A DNA stretch of 43,228 nt from Nocardia sp. (lineage in GTDB: Bacteria; Actinomycetota; Actinomycetes; Mycobacteriales; Mycobacteriaceae): contig NZ_JAODNK010000058.1 in assembly GCF_025465275.1 (NCBI RefSeq), forward strand, positions 1 to 43,228. Direction: 5' to 3'. The notes under the pieces were generated by a model. It searched no databases and was not told where the DNA came from. It worked only from the letters and a program-made list of their open reading frames with translations. This document shows, in pieces, positions 1-8,127 of this stretch. A program made the position numbers and the translations under genes. The stretch's first letter is position 1; every line of letters starts with the position of its first letter.

Positions 1-300
1 GACGTCTTCCTGCGCCAGGACACCGGCACCCCCGCCGAGCGCCTCGAAAGCGCCCTCACCCGTTTGCGTCTCGCCGCCGAAGCCGGCGCCGACGTCCTCT
101 ACCCGGTGGGCCGCCACGACCCCGAAACCCTCCGCATCCTCTGCACCGACCTCCCCCTCCCGATCAACGCCATCGGCATCCCCGCCGAAGCCAACCGCGC
201 TGCCCTCGCCGAATCCGGCGTAGCCCGAGTAAGTTTCGGCCCCTTCCTGCAGAACGCCCTCACCGAACACGCCAACACCCTCATCGCCCCCTGGCGTTGA
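1..300 (+). CDS. Isocitrate lyase/PEP mutase family protein, C-terminal part
   Basis: The reading frame is open from base 1 and stops with TGA at 298-300, so only the last 99 residues are present. Visible segments are a VFLRQDTG-type stretch, an EAGADVLYPVG segment and a PLPINAIGIP segment, then RVSFGPF near the end. These are the later beta strands of the (beta/alpha)8 barrel of the isocitrate lyase/PEP mutase superfamily, which makes or breaks C-C or C-P bonds in 2-oxo acids. The catalytic loop lies outside the window, so the substrate cannot be told. The gene is followed by a GC-rich hairpin at 307-329. Confidence 0.75.
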   Translation, partial: DVFLRQDTGTPAERLESALTRLRLAAEAGADVLYPVGRHDPETLRILCTDLPLPINAIGIPAEANRAALAESGVARVSFGPFLQNALTEHANTLIAPWR

Positions 301-306
301 TCTGCA

Positions 307-329
307 GCCGGGTCCCTTATGGGCCCGGC
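307..329 (+). terminator. Hairpin after the PEP-mutase-family gene
   Basis: GCCGGG-T-CCC, loop TTAT, GGG-CCCGGC forms a nine-pair stem with one bulged T, starting 7 bases after the stop codon. There is no T-tract, which is usual for actinobacterial terminators. Confidence 0.55.
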
Positions 330-612
330 ACTTTCGGCCCATCGGCCACGCACCTACCTAGCTGGTGCCGCTGTCGGAAGTCGTGCCCGGAACTGGTCTT
401 CTTAACGTCGCCCAGAGCGCGGCATCGAGTAGTCCGGTCATGTCACGTCCGGTGTGATTCGAAGCATCCGCACAACATGACCCGAAGACCAACCGCCCGA
501 GATCATCTCGCGTCGTTCTGGAGGCACCGAAACGTCCGCCACGGCCGAGTGCTGACGGGAATCAGTCCCCGCGGTTGAGCAGTCCCTGAAAGCGCGCCGC
601 ATTGTGTGTCAG
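330..612. other. Intergenic stretch with no supported gene
   Basis: About 280 bases between two gene ends that point at each other. Open frames here have poor codon structure, no ribosome site and no recognisable protein. No repeat or promoter stood out. Confidence 0.5.
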
Positions 613-1536
613 CTAGGGCCTCAGCACGATTTTGCCGTGGGTGTGTCTGCGTTCGAGTTCGGTGTAGGCCTGACGAACCTGCGTCAACGGGTAGACGTTC
701 GCGATCGGGACTTCGAGGTGTCCGTCGGCGATCAGGCCGGCCAGTTCGGCGAGCACCTCGACGCCCGGCCTGCCGTTGGGCCCGGGTTCGGTTTTGACCC
801 CGTGCTTTGCGGCTGCCGGGAAATCGATGGTGGTGTCGATCCGCTCGATTGCGACGCCGAGAGCGAGGGCCAGTTCGACATAGCCGTCGCCGTAGGTGTC
901 GATGAAGGCGTGGATGCCGCCCGGTGCGACGGCCTTGATCCGGTCCGTGACGCCGTCACCGTATGCGACGGGGACCACGCCGTGGCTTTGCAGCCACTCG
1001 TGGTTGCCCTCGCTCGCCAGTCCGATGACCGTCGCTCCGGCGCGGCGGGCGAGCTGAACGGCGATCGAGCCGACTCCTCCGGCCGCTCCGGACACGACGA
1101 CGCTCTCGCCCCGCTCGAGTTGTACGGAATGCACTGCCCCCCAGGCAGTTACGCCCGCGACGTATAGGCTGCCCGCCACCTCCCATGGGGCGTTCTTCGG
1201 TTTGGGGGTGAGGTTGTCGACGTCGACGAGGACCAGCTCGGCCTGGGCGGCCCGCTTCTCGGAGAATCCGATCACCTCGTCGCCGGGCGAGAATCGGTCG
1301 GCTCCGGCGCCGATCTCGACGACAACTCCGGCGAGATCGCTGCCCTGCCCGGACGGAAAGGTGGAGGGAAAGATGTCCGCCATCGCGCCGGCGCGTAATG
1401 CCGCCTCACCGGGGTTGAGGCCTGCCGCTCTCACCTGCACGAGGACCTGCCCTTCCCCGGGCACGGGGCGGTCGACCTCCTCGATCCGCAGGACGTCGAT
1501 TCCGCCGAATTCGTCGTACCTGACTGCCTTTGTCAT
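613..1536 (-). CDS. Zinc-independent MDR oxidoreductase (quinone-oxidoreductase-like)
   Basis: A 307-residue member of the medium-chain dehydrogenase/reductase superfamily. The GroES-like N-terminal domain (about 1-120) has the AAGLNPGEAALRAG and GSDLAGVV stretches; the Rossmann domain has GAAGGVG at 150-156, the NADPH-binding loop. The Cys/His set for catalytic zinc is absent, so it should reduce quinones or activated alkenes with NADPH. The protein ends GKIVLRP, typical of the family. The ATG at 1536 has GGAGGAG ten bases upstream. It lies 73 bases downstream of the SDR gene on the same strand and is probably cotranscribed under the divergent LysR regulator. The exact substrate is unknown. 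Confidence 0.85.
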   Translation of the reverse strand: MTKAVRYDEFGGIDVLRIEEVDRPVPGEGQVLVQVRAAGLNPGEAALRAGAMADIFPSTFPSGQGSDLAGVVVEIGAGADRFSPGDEVIGFSEKRAAQAELVLVDVDNLTPKPKNAPWEVAGSLYVAGVTAWGAVHSVQLERGESVVVSGAAGGVGSIAVQLARRAGATVIGLASEGNHEWLQSHGVVPVAYGDGVTDRIKAVAPGGIHAFIDTYGDGYVELALALGVAIERIDTTIDFPAAAKHGVKTEPGPNGRPGVEVLAELAGLIADGHLEVPIANVYPLTQVRQAYTELERRHTHGKIVLRP

Positions 1537-1609
1537 TGCCTTGCTTCTCCTCCGGCGTGCGATGCGCGGCTGGCTTCGGGAACGGGAATGGTTCGCACCG
1601 GTGTGCCCG

Positions 1610-2335
1610 TCACCAGGGCACTGTTCCGGCGTCGTCGAAGAATCCGCCGGTCGGTCCGTCGTCGGGCAGGGTCGCGAGGTGAATCGCGATCGCCGCCCCC
1701 TGTTGTGGTGTGCGGACGCCTTGGAAGGCGTTGAGGTCGGTGGCGGTGAAACCGGGGCAGCCGGAGTTGATCAGGATGTTGGTATCACCCAGTTCCTTGA
1801 CGTACTGGATGGTGACAGCGTTGAGGAAGGTCTTCGAGGCCAAGTAGGCGGCGGGAACCGGGCCCAGGTCGATGCCGGGTGTGGTTTGCAGGGCGAGCGA
1901 GCCGACGCTGCTGGACATATTGACGATTCGCGGTGCTGCCGAGCCGCGCAGCATGGGCAGCATCGCGTTGGTGACCCGGATGACCCCGATCACGTTGGTT
2001 TCCACGACATCTCGCACGGTCGCGGGATCGACCGTGGTCGGTGTCTGCGGCATACCGCCGACGATCGCGGCATTGTTGACCAGAACATCGAGCCCTCCGG
2101 CATGGTCGGCGATCAGCTCGGCCGCCGCGGCCACACTTGCGTCGTCGGTCACGTCGAGCGGCACGCCGAACGCATCGATCCCGGCCGCGCGCAGCTTCTC
2201 CACCGCGGTCTCGCGGCGTTGTTGATCCCTCGCGCCCACACCGATTCGCCAGCCGAGGGCGCCCAGCCCCGCCGCGATCTCGTATCCAATTCCCTTGTTC
2301 GCGCCGGTCACCAGCGCGATCGTCTGTTCACTCAT
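1610..2335 (-). CDS. Short-chain dehydrogenase/reductase
   Basis: A 241-residue classical SDR, presumably using NADP(H). TGANKGIG at 10-17 is the cofactor-binding glycine motif, followed by LDVTDD, the NNAA motif, a serine-rich MSSSVGS strand and the catalytic YLASK (Tyr-x3-Lys). It resembles the plant carbonyl-reductase-like SDRs often found beside LysR regulators. The start is placed at ATG 2335; an ATG four codons upstream (2347) is also possible, and neither has a strong ribosome site. A longer reading of the same frame would run into the LysR gene on the other strand and is not credible. It is divergent from LysR (102-bp gap) and upstream of the MDR gene, so both are likely targets of that regulator. 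Confidence 0.85.
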   Translation of the reverse strand: MSEQTIALVTGANKGIGYEIAAGLGALGWRIGVGARDQQRRETAVEKLRAAGIDAFGVPLDVTDDASVAAAAELIADHAGGLDVLVNNAAIVGGMPQTPTTVDPATVRDVVETNVIGVIRVTNAMLPMLRGSAAPRIVNMSSSVGSLALQTTPGIDLGPVPAAYLASKTFLNAVTIQYVKELGDTNILINSGCPGFTATDLNAFQGVRTPQQGAAIAIHLATLPDDGPTGGFFDDAGTVPW

Positions 2336-2392
2336 GCCGTTGATCATGTTGCGGACTCGGGTGGGGCGTCCAAGACCGATCGGGTGGGCGGC

Positions 2393-2409
2393 GATACCGC
2401 ACGGGTATC
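2393..2409. promoter_or_regulatory. LysR-type operator between SDR and lysR
   Basis: GATACC-N5-GGTATC is a perfect inverted repeat. It contains ATAC-N7-GTAT and the T-N11-A arrangement (T2395, A2407) that defines LysR-family recognition sites. It sits midway between the two divergent start codons, and a further ATAC half-site lies at 2428-2431. Binding by the adjacent regulator is inferred from position. Confidence 0.75.
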
Positions 2410-2437
2410 GGTAGTGGTGAGCGCCGGATACCATGAC

Positions 2438-3280
2438 ATGGTGGAGACGCGGGAGTTGCGATATTTCGTCGCCGTCGCCGAGGAATTGCACTTCGGGCGG
2501 GCGGCACAACGGCTTGCGATGGCGCAACCACCGCTGTCGCGGGCGATCCAGCAGCTGGAACGGCGGCTCGGAGTTGTTCTGCTGCACCGCAATTCTCGCG
2601 CGATCACGTTGACCGAGGCCGGGTCGGTGCTGCTGCGTGAGGCCCGGCTCGCTCTCGAAGCGGTCGAAGCCGCCGAGCGCCGCACCCGCCGAGCCGCTGC
2701 CGACCTGCCCGGTCTGGTGCTGGCCACCAAGGCAGGAGCGTCCAGCGAACTGTTGTCGAAGCTGCTGGACGCCTACGCCGCCGAACCCTGCGCTGTCGCA
2801 GTCGAGGTGATGCTGTGCGGGCCCGGCGAACCGGAAAGGTTGCTACGCAACGGGAGTGCCGACGTTGCTCTGCTCCACCGGCCCTACGACACGACGGCCG
2901 GATTCGACACCGAGGACCTGCACACCGAACAGCAGATCGTGGTCCTGCCCGCGGGGCACCCTCTAGCCAACCGACCCCACATGTCGATGGCCGAGGTCAA
3001 CGCCCTGACAGACCTGCCCCTGCCGCGCTGGCCTCGACCGGATGGAAGTTATCCGGACGGCCCCGGCCCGCAGGTTCGCGACCATACCCAGTTGACCCAG
3101 CTGATCATGCTCGGACGGGCCTGTGCGGTCATGCCCGAGTCACTCCGAACCCAACTACGCCACGATCACGCCATCGTGCCGGTGCCGGACGCACCGGCCG
3201 TCACGACCGTCATCGCCTGGCCGCCACACAGCAGATCCAAAGCCATCGCCGACCTCGTCCGTACGGCGATACGCCTCTAG
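2438..3280 (+). CDS. LysR-family transcriptional regulator
   Basis: A 280-residue regulator. The N-terminal winged helix (about 1-62) begins with RELRYFVAVAEELHFGRAA and contains the QPPLSRAIQQLERRLG recognition region and LTEAG. The rest is a periplasmic-binding-protein-like effector domain. ATG 2438 is used because the family normally begins within a few residues of RELRYF; GTG 2441 is an alternative. The frame is open far upstream, but that part is antisense to the SDR and MDR genes. It most likely controls the divergent SDR-MDR pair and itself through the operator at 2393-2409. The effector is unknown. Confidence 0.88.
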   Translation: MVETRELRYFVAVAEELHFGRAAQRLAMAQPPLSRAIQQLERRLGVVLLHRNSRAITLTEAGSVLLREARLALEAVEAAERRTRRAAADLPGLVLATKAGASSELLSKLLDAYAAEPCAVAVEVMLCGPGEPERLLRNGSADVALLHRPYDTTAGFDTEDLHTEQQIVVLPAGHPLANRPHMSMAEVNALTDLPLPRWPRPDGSYPDGPGPQVRDHTQLTQLIMLGRACAVMPESLRTQLRHDHAIVPVPDAPAVTTVIAWPPHSRSKAIADLVRTAIRL

Positions 3281-3339
3281 CCGACAACATCCGCAAATGC
3301 CTGCGGTCTCAGGCGGTCATCGCAACACTTCCCGCGCTG

Positions 3340-3531
3340 GTGCAAAGACTGATTGATGTGGTTCGGAGCGTGGATGCCGAGGCGGTGATCGTACCGGGCA
3401 TCGAGCATTTGGGTGGGCAGGCATCGAATGAGCTGCTGGCGGTGGCCGATACGATCATCGTCGATACGCAGGAGACGTTCTCGCGCTGGATCGTTCCGCC
3501 GGATACGCCTGCCGATCTGGGCTCCCGCTGA
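3340..3531 (+). pseudogene. Short remnant or small hypothetical protein
   Basis: This frame continues from the LysR region without a good start; the first plausible codon is GTG 3340, giving 63 residues. Codon use is clearly coding-like, and the product reads as the end of a domain, with an AEAVIVPGIEHLGG strand and an ADTIIVDTQETFSRWI strand. No ribosome site is visible and the N-terminal part appears to be missing, so it is probably the surviving 3' end of a larger gene. The family was not recognised. It may still be a functional small ORF. Confidence 0.35.
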
Positions 3532-3548
3532 TTCTCGGACGGAACGAA

Positions 3549-4385
3549 TCAGCGGTCGCTCGACCCCAGGAACCAGTCGAGGATTTCCTCTCCGGCTCGG
3601 ATGCCGGCGGCGCTGGTGATGGTGAGGTTGGGGTGGGTCCAGGCGAGTTCTTCGAGTTCGCCGTGGCGTGGACGGATCGCGGCGTCCGAGGCGCGCAGCA
3701 TTTCGGCGTCGAGTGCGCCATCTCCTGCCGAGAGCAGCCGGGCGGCGGGGTCCAGGTCACCCGAATCCTCCAGGCGGCGGCGGACTTCCGCGACCGTCCG
3801 GCTCTTACAGACCGAGAGGGGCATGGTGTAGATCTTGCGGCCCTGTTGGGAGGCAGACCAGCCGCGTGGGCGGCACCAAGCGTCCCATTCCGCGAGGAAG
3901 TCGGCGGGTAGCGCTTCGAGATTCACCACCAGGTAGCAGAACAGGTCGTCGGCGACCCGATATTTCAAGACAAAGGAATCGTCTGTGCGCGAATGTAATT
4001 CGGCACCGACCTCGGCGAGCGATGCGCTGGTGGCGCGGACGTCGGCGGCCAGGCTCGCACGCCACTGCGGGTCCGGCCGGCCGTTGTCGAGAATATTGCC
4101 ACCGTTGGTGGTGACGGCGTATCGCCAGGGAGCACCGGGCAGCTGAATTCTGTTGAACTGCTCGATCGTTCGGGTGGTGGTCGGAACGACCACCGCCAGT
4201 TCGGTCAGTGCCTTCAGGCTGTCGGCGGCATCGGCGGTCATATAAGACAGCGGTTCGCCGTCCAGATGTTCCACACAGACCGTGGACAGTTCCGGTACCG
4301 GACCGAAAGCGTTGCGGGAGTAAATCATGGTGCGATCGAGATCGGTCGCGACCAGGGTTCGCCTCGGCGGTCGATGGTCAGCCAC
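3549..4385 (-). CDS. HAD-superfamily phosphatase of the Ter operon
   Basis: A 278-residue Cof/IIB-type haloacid-dehalogenase hydrolase. Motif I is DLDRT with Asp15 and Asp17, motif II is the PTTTRT stretch near 68-73, motif III Lys194 and motif IV GDGALD at 221-226, so all catalytic residues are present. It should remove phosphate from a small metabolite in the cytoplasm. The GTG start at 4385 shares one base with the TAG stop of the preceding gene (TAGTG), so the two are translationally coupled. HAD phosphatases beside PRTase/StiP and CitE-like genes are a known part of Ter-linked clusters; here it would be the last step of the pathway. The actual substrate is not known. Confidence 0.85.
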   Translation of the reverse strand: MADHRPPRRTLVATDLDRTMIYSRNAFGPVPELSTVCVEHLDGEPLSYMTADAADSLKALTELAVVVPTTTRTIEQFNRIQLPGAPWRYAVTTNGGNILDNGRPDPQWRASLAADVRATSASLAEVGAELHSRTDDSFVLKYRVADDLFCYLVVNLEALPADFLAEWDAWCRPRGWSASQQGRKIYTMPLSVCKSRTVAEVRRRLEDSGDLDPAARLLSAGDGALDAEMLRASDAAIRPRHGELEELAWTHPNLTITSAAGIRAGEEILDWFLGSSDR

Positions 4386-6880
4386 TACTGGTTCACATCC
4401 TTGATCAGTCCCATGCAGGCGTAGGCCAGATCGGGAACCACCTCGACCGGTACATCACGGGCGGCGGCCAGCATTCGGATGTGTTCGTGCTCGGGTGCGT
4501 CGGCATCGCGCACCAGTACCCGCCACGGGAGTCGGCGCAGCAGCACCCTGGTCGTCTCTCCCACACCGGGTTTCACGAAATTGACACTGGATATGCCGTA
4601 CGCTTCGCGCACCTTCTCGACCGATGCCCATCCGACCCAGGTGGGTGTCCGATCGGATTGCTGGATCTCGGCGACCCGGTCGGCGACCCAGGGCCGAACC
4701 GTATCGAAGCAGGAGCTGACCTCGTCCACCAGTCGACCGGAGACGTCCGCACCCGCCAGCTCCCGGTAGAACTTCGCACCGTGGAAGTCGCGCTGACCGA
4801 TCAGGGCATCATTCAGTACAGTCCGTGAAACCAGGCCGGAGACAGTGGAATTCAAACAGGCCGAGGCGATCAGGAAGTCGTCACGCGTACCGTACGTGCG
4901 GACGCAGCTACCCGGATCGGCGAGTACGACGAGCTCGTCATTGAAACGAGCGCCGCCCGCGCGATGGTAGGCATCGAGGGCTTCGCTGAGTTCCCTGGTG
5001 ATCGCCCCCTTTCCGGTCCAGCCGTCCACGAATACGATGCTCGCCGGATCGTGCTGCTGGGCAAGATAATCCAGCGCCACCGCGTCGATACCGCGATCCC
5101 GCACGATCGATACCGCATAGTGCGGCACATCTATTCCGCGAGTGCGCAGCCACCGGCGCATGAGCAGACCGATCGGCGTTCCTGCCCGTGCCAGCGACAC
5201 CAGGACGATGTCCCGGCCACGTTCCGCGACAACCAATTCCGCTACGGTGGCCACCGCCAGCGCCAACCGCTGTGCGCTCTCCGCGAGCACCTTGTCGAAC
5301 AGTTCTCGGTACGCGGCATCCGGTTGGTATTCCACGGGCAGCGACTCCGCATAGTGTGCGGTTCCGGCCTGGATGCGCCGTTCCCGGTCCACCACATCGG
5401 CTTCCAGATCCGCCGCCGAAAGATCCTTCAGCAACCACGCCACTTCATCCGGGGCGTATGAGCCGAATTCCGGTCCGCGCAACGCCGGCGGGAGTGGCAG
5501 CGTCCTCGATGTGCTCAGGTTCGAGCCACTGGAATAGTCGTGGGCCGCCGCGCGGACCGCCGCTAGTCGGCGCGGGTCGGCGCCCCGGAGCACGGCGAGC
5601 ACAACATCGGCTCCGGCGGCAGTCAGGACATCCAGCAGTCCACCGTCCACCGTCATCCGATCGGTGTCGGCTGGTTCATCGGCGATCACCAGGATGATCG
5701 GGGCGGGCGCACCCGGCTCCGGCCAATGAGCGTTGTACAGGTAGCGGGGCGATTCTTCACCGGATTCCGGCGCCGTGAAACGGAATCCGCGCCGCAGCGG
5801 ATAACCGGGTTCATCCAGCACATAGGCCGGCGAGCGCGTGGTGGTCTGATAGCGCGTGGGTACGCCGCCATCTGCGAGGGCTCCGGCCAGGCGCAGCGGA
5901 AGGTACATGAATTCTTCGTGCCCGAGCACGACCACCGGGCGTTGCTCGAATTCCCGCTCCGAGGCGCTGCTGACCGCGCCATTCCCGGTCCGCGCCACGA
6001 GCCCCCAGGGCAGCGTGTCCAGTTCCCGTCGCAGCAGTTCGGCGGCGTTCGAGAGCGCGGTTTCGAATCCCGCGAAATCGGTGTGCAGAATTCCGTGCCG
6101 ACCGCCCTCGGGAATCGCTTCCGGCCAGGGTAGTTCGATCCGGGCGGTTCGGCCGCGTACCGCAGCGCTGGGATTGAGTTTCGGCTCGGGAAGCGCCGCA
6201 ACGGATTCGACCAGATCATTGGGAAGAAGCGTCTCACCCGAGGCCAAGCACACAGTGTCGATGCGCACACCCAATTCGCGGGCCCCGGCATCGAATGCCG
6301 CCCGGTCGGCCTCGGTGCGCATGTCCACCAGCGAGGCAAGCACATAGTGCGGGCGCGGAGTGAACGCGTGCAGCGCCCTGATCGCATCGAGTGCTGTTGC
6401 GCCGGTCGAGATCTCATCGTCCACCAGCACCATCGGCAGCTCGTTGCGGAAGATTTCCGCAGGCATCGGCTGCAGCATGTGCGAGGTGGCGTGTGAGTGC
6501 CCCTCCTCGAATCGGGTGAGCGTCTCGGCTCTGGGCACCACACGGCGAGTCGAGTGCAGGTAGCACTCAGCCTGGATGCGCGCAGCCACGCAGTGGCCCA
6601 ATCCGGTTGCGGTTTCCGCGAAGCCGAGCACGATGACCGGACCATCGAATAGATCGCGGACTCGATCACCGAGCCGGTTTCCGGCCTCGATCACTAGGTG
6701 CGGATCGGTCGGCAGGTGCTTGCCGAGAACAGTGGAAACCAGCAGATGGCCGCGCCGTGGGTTACGGCGCAGACCGGGTTCGAGCAACGTCGAGATATGC
6801 CACTGGTCGGCCGGCGGATAGGACTCGCCGTGCCGCAGTCCGAGTCCGAGTTCACGCGTCGCCCAGGGCGCGGAAGTCAC
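4385..6880 (-). CDS. Fused phosphoribosyltransferase-TRSP and StiP/PRTase-PELOTA protein
   Basis: An 831-residue multidomain protein of Ter-linked clusters. Residues about 30-240 form a PRTase_2-type domain, with the PRPP loop MVLVDDEISTGAT at 150-162. A TRSP-type region with LYNAHWPEP follows to about 460. From about 472 comes a StiP-type second PRTase-like domain with LVSLARAGTPIG (560-570), FVDGWTGKG (617-625) and LNSTVSGLVSRTVLN. The last 60 residues resemble the PELOTA RNA-binding fold. Some databases call StiP a cysteine protease, but the visible FVDGWTGKG loop favours phosphoribosyl chemistry. GTG 6880 overlaps the TGA of the aldolase gene by four bases; a longer frame would only read through that gene. 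These halves are, to my knowledge, often separate genes, so this looks like a fusion. Confidence 0.85.
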   Translation of the reverse strand: MTSAPWATRELGLGLRHGESYPPADQWHISTLLEPGLRRNPRRGHLLVSTVLGKHLPTDPHLVIEAGNRLGDRVRDLFDGPVIVLGFAETATGLGHCVAARIQAECYLHSTRRVVPRAETLTRFEEGHSHATSHMLQPMPAEIFRNELPMVLVDDEISTGATALDAIRALHAFTPRPHYVLASLVDMRTEADRAAFDAGARELGVRIDTVCLASGETLLPNDLVESVAALPEPKLNPSAAVRGRTARIELPWPEAIPEGGRHGILHTDFAGFETALSNAAELLRRELDTLPWGLVARTGNGAVSSASEREFEQRPVVVLGHEEFMYLPLRLAGALADGGVPTRYQTTTRSPAYVLDEPGYPLRRGFRFTAPESGEESPRYLYNAHWPEPGAPAPIILVIADEPADTDRMTVDGGLLDVLTAAGADVVLAVLRGADPRRLAAVRAAAHDYSSGSNLSTSRTLPLPPALRGPEFGSYAPDEVAWLLKDLSAADLEADVVDRERRIQAGTAHYAESLPVEYQPDAAYRELFDKVLAESAQRLALAVATVAELVVAERGRDIVLVSLARAGTPIGLLMRRWLRTRGIDVPHYAVSIVRDRGIDAVALDYLAQQHDPASIVFVDGWTGKGAITRELSEALDAYHRAGGARFNDELVVLADPGSCVRTYGTRDDFLIASACLNSTVSGLVSRTVLNDALIGQRDFHGAKFYRELAGADVSGRLVDEVSSCFDTVRPWVADRVAEIQQSDRTPTWVGWASVEKVREAYGISSVNFVKPGVGETTRVLLRRLPWRVLVRDADAPEHEHIRMLAAARDVPVEVVPDLAYACMGLIKDVNQ

Positions 6881-8097
6881 GATGCCACCAGTACTTTCAG
6901 TAGATCCACGAAGGACACACCGGTATTGGTGACCCCGAATACCCGGGCGCGCAGCAGTGTCTGCCGGGCCCAGCTGCGGTGCGGCCGCATCTCGTTCATC
7001 TTGTTGCGGTACTCGGAGGCGGCGACGCCACCGGCGTCCTCGCGCAGAATGTCGAGGGCATCCAGGTACTCCTCGTGCGTCACCACCGAAAGCGCGTGCA
7101 CCACAGCCACATGCGAGGGATGGATGACGGTCTTGCCCTGGATACCGTTGGCGCGGTCCAGCGTGATCTCCCGCAGCAGCCCGTCCAGATCGCGGCTGAC
7201 CAGGTACTGCCGGAACGGCACCGCGTCGACCTCGGCGAACGGCGAGGTGCGCAGCAGCGGCCGGAACATGCGCTCGTGGTCGGCGAAGTACTCCCATACC
7301 GGGCCGGTGATGGTGAATCCCGTTCCGTCCGTGCGCCCGAGGTAGTTCACGATATCGGCGATGACGTCGGCGACCACCCGCACGTCATAGATGGTGAGAT
7401 CGCGATCGCGGCGAATACCGAAGGTGGAGCACATATCCGTGGCCCCGATGCGCACCGCGAGCACCTGTTCCCGGCATGCGGAGAGCATCGATTGGATGCG
7501 GTGCAGTTCGGTATCGCGGGTCTGCCGGTGCACCAGCGACGGCGATTCCAGCACGGGCATGCCGAAGAGCGTGCGGCCCAGGCGTTCCGAGGCGGCGTCG
7601 AGCGCGGCGAGGTAGTCCGGGCCGGAGACACTGTCGAATTTCGGGAAGACGAATCCGGTGAGCGCCACGGCCCCGGGTCCGAGGCATTCGATGATTTCGC
7701 CGACGGTGGCGGCGTCGCGCACCCGCACGAACAGCAGCGGATACGGATCCACACCCGCGCCCAGCTCCTCGATGGTGAGGGCGGCCTGCTTCTTCGCGAA
7801 TTCCAGATCGTGGTCGGCGACCGCGTCCTCGAGGTCGATGACCATGGAGCACACGCCGCGTTCGGCACGCCGCACGATGGTGGCGGTGAGATCGGGCCGG
7901 GTGGCGGGCACGTACAGCGTGGCCCCGAGCGCCATGGACAGCAGCTCGCGGTCGGTGGAGCCGCCGAAGGGTTCGGGCAGCTGATGGAAGAGCAGTCGCA
8001 GCTCAGGCCCGGGGACCTGCCGGAAGTGCCGCATCGGGAACCGTTTTCGGAGCGATATGGGCGCGAATCCCGGGTAAGTGGTGATAACTCCGGTCAT
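6877..8097 (-). CDS. HpcH/HpaI-CitE-like aldolase/lyase of the Ter operon
   Basis: A 406-residue (beta/alpha)8-barrel protein of the citrate lyase beta/HpcH-HpaI family. It shows LYVPATRPD (61-69), VIDLEDAV (86-93) with the metal-binding acidic pair, FVFPKF (149-154), PVLESPSLV (181-189, Glu184), RIGATDMC (216-223, Asp221) and KTVIHPSH (322-329). Such enzymes make or split C-C bonds next to a carbonyl with a divalent metal. At 406 residues it is longer than the usual CitE (about 280-300), with an N-terminal extension of about 50 residues. ATG 8097 has AGGAGGA at 8108-8114. The gene begins 30 bases after the coiled-coil gene and its stop overlaps the next start, so it is in one operon. The substrate is unknown. 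Confidence 0.88.
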   Translation of the reverse strand: MTGVITTYPGFAPISLRKRFPMRHFRQVPGPELRLLFHQLPEPFGGSTDRELLSMALGATLYVPATRPDLTATIVRRAERGVCSMVIDLEDAVADHDLEFAKKQAALTIEELGAGVDPYPLLFVRVRDAATVGEIIECLGPGAVALTGFVFPKFDSVSGPDYLAALDAASERLGRTLFGMPVLESPSLVHRQTRDTELHRIQSMLSACREQVLAVRIGATDMCSTFGIRRDRDLTIYDVRVVADVIADIVNYLGRTDGTGFTITGPVWEYFADHERMFRPLLRTSPFAEVDAVPFRQYLVSRDLDGLLREITLDRANGIQGKTVIHPSHVAVVHALSVVTHEEYLDALDILREDAGGVAASEYRNKMNEMRPHRSWARQTLLRARVFGVTNTGVSFVDLLKVLVAS

Positions 8098-8127
8098 CGG
8101 CCCTCGTTCCTCCTACTGTTCGGTCGG

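Noticed and set aside
297..578. Open frame after the PEP-mutase-family gene
   Set aside because: Arg-, Ser- and His-rich reading with no ribosome site, overlapping a terminator hairpin; looks like non-coding DNA.
1202..2437. Long N-terminal extension of the LysR reading frame
   Set aside because: It is antisense to the MDR and SDR genes and has no domain; LysR proteins start at the RELRYF region.
6881..7297. N-terminal extension of the fused PRTase frame
   Set aside because: It lies in another frame of the aldolase gene and reads as low-complexity Arg/Ala; the GTG overlapping the upstream stop is the better start.
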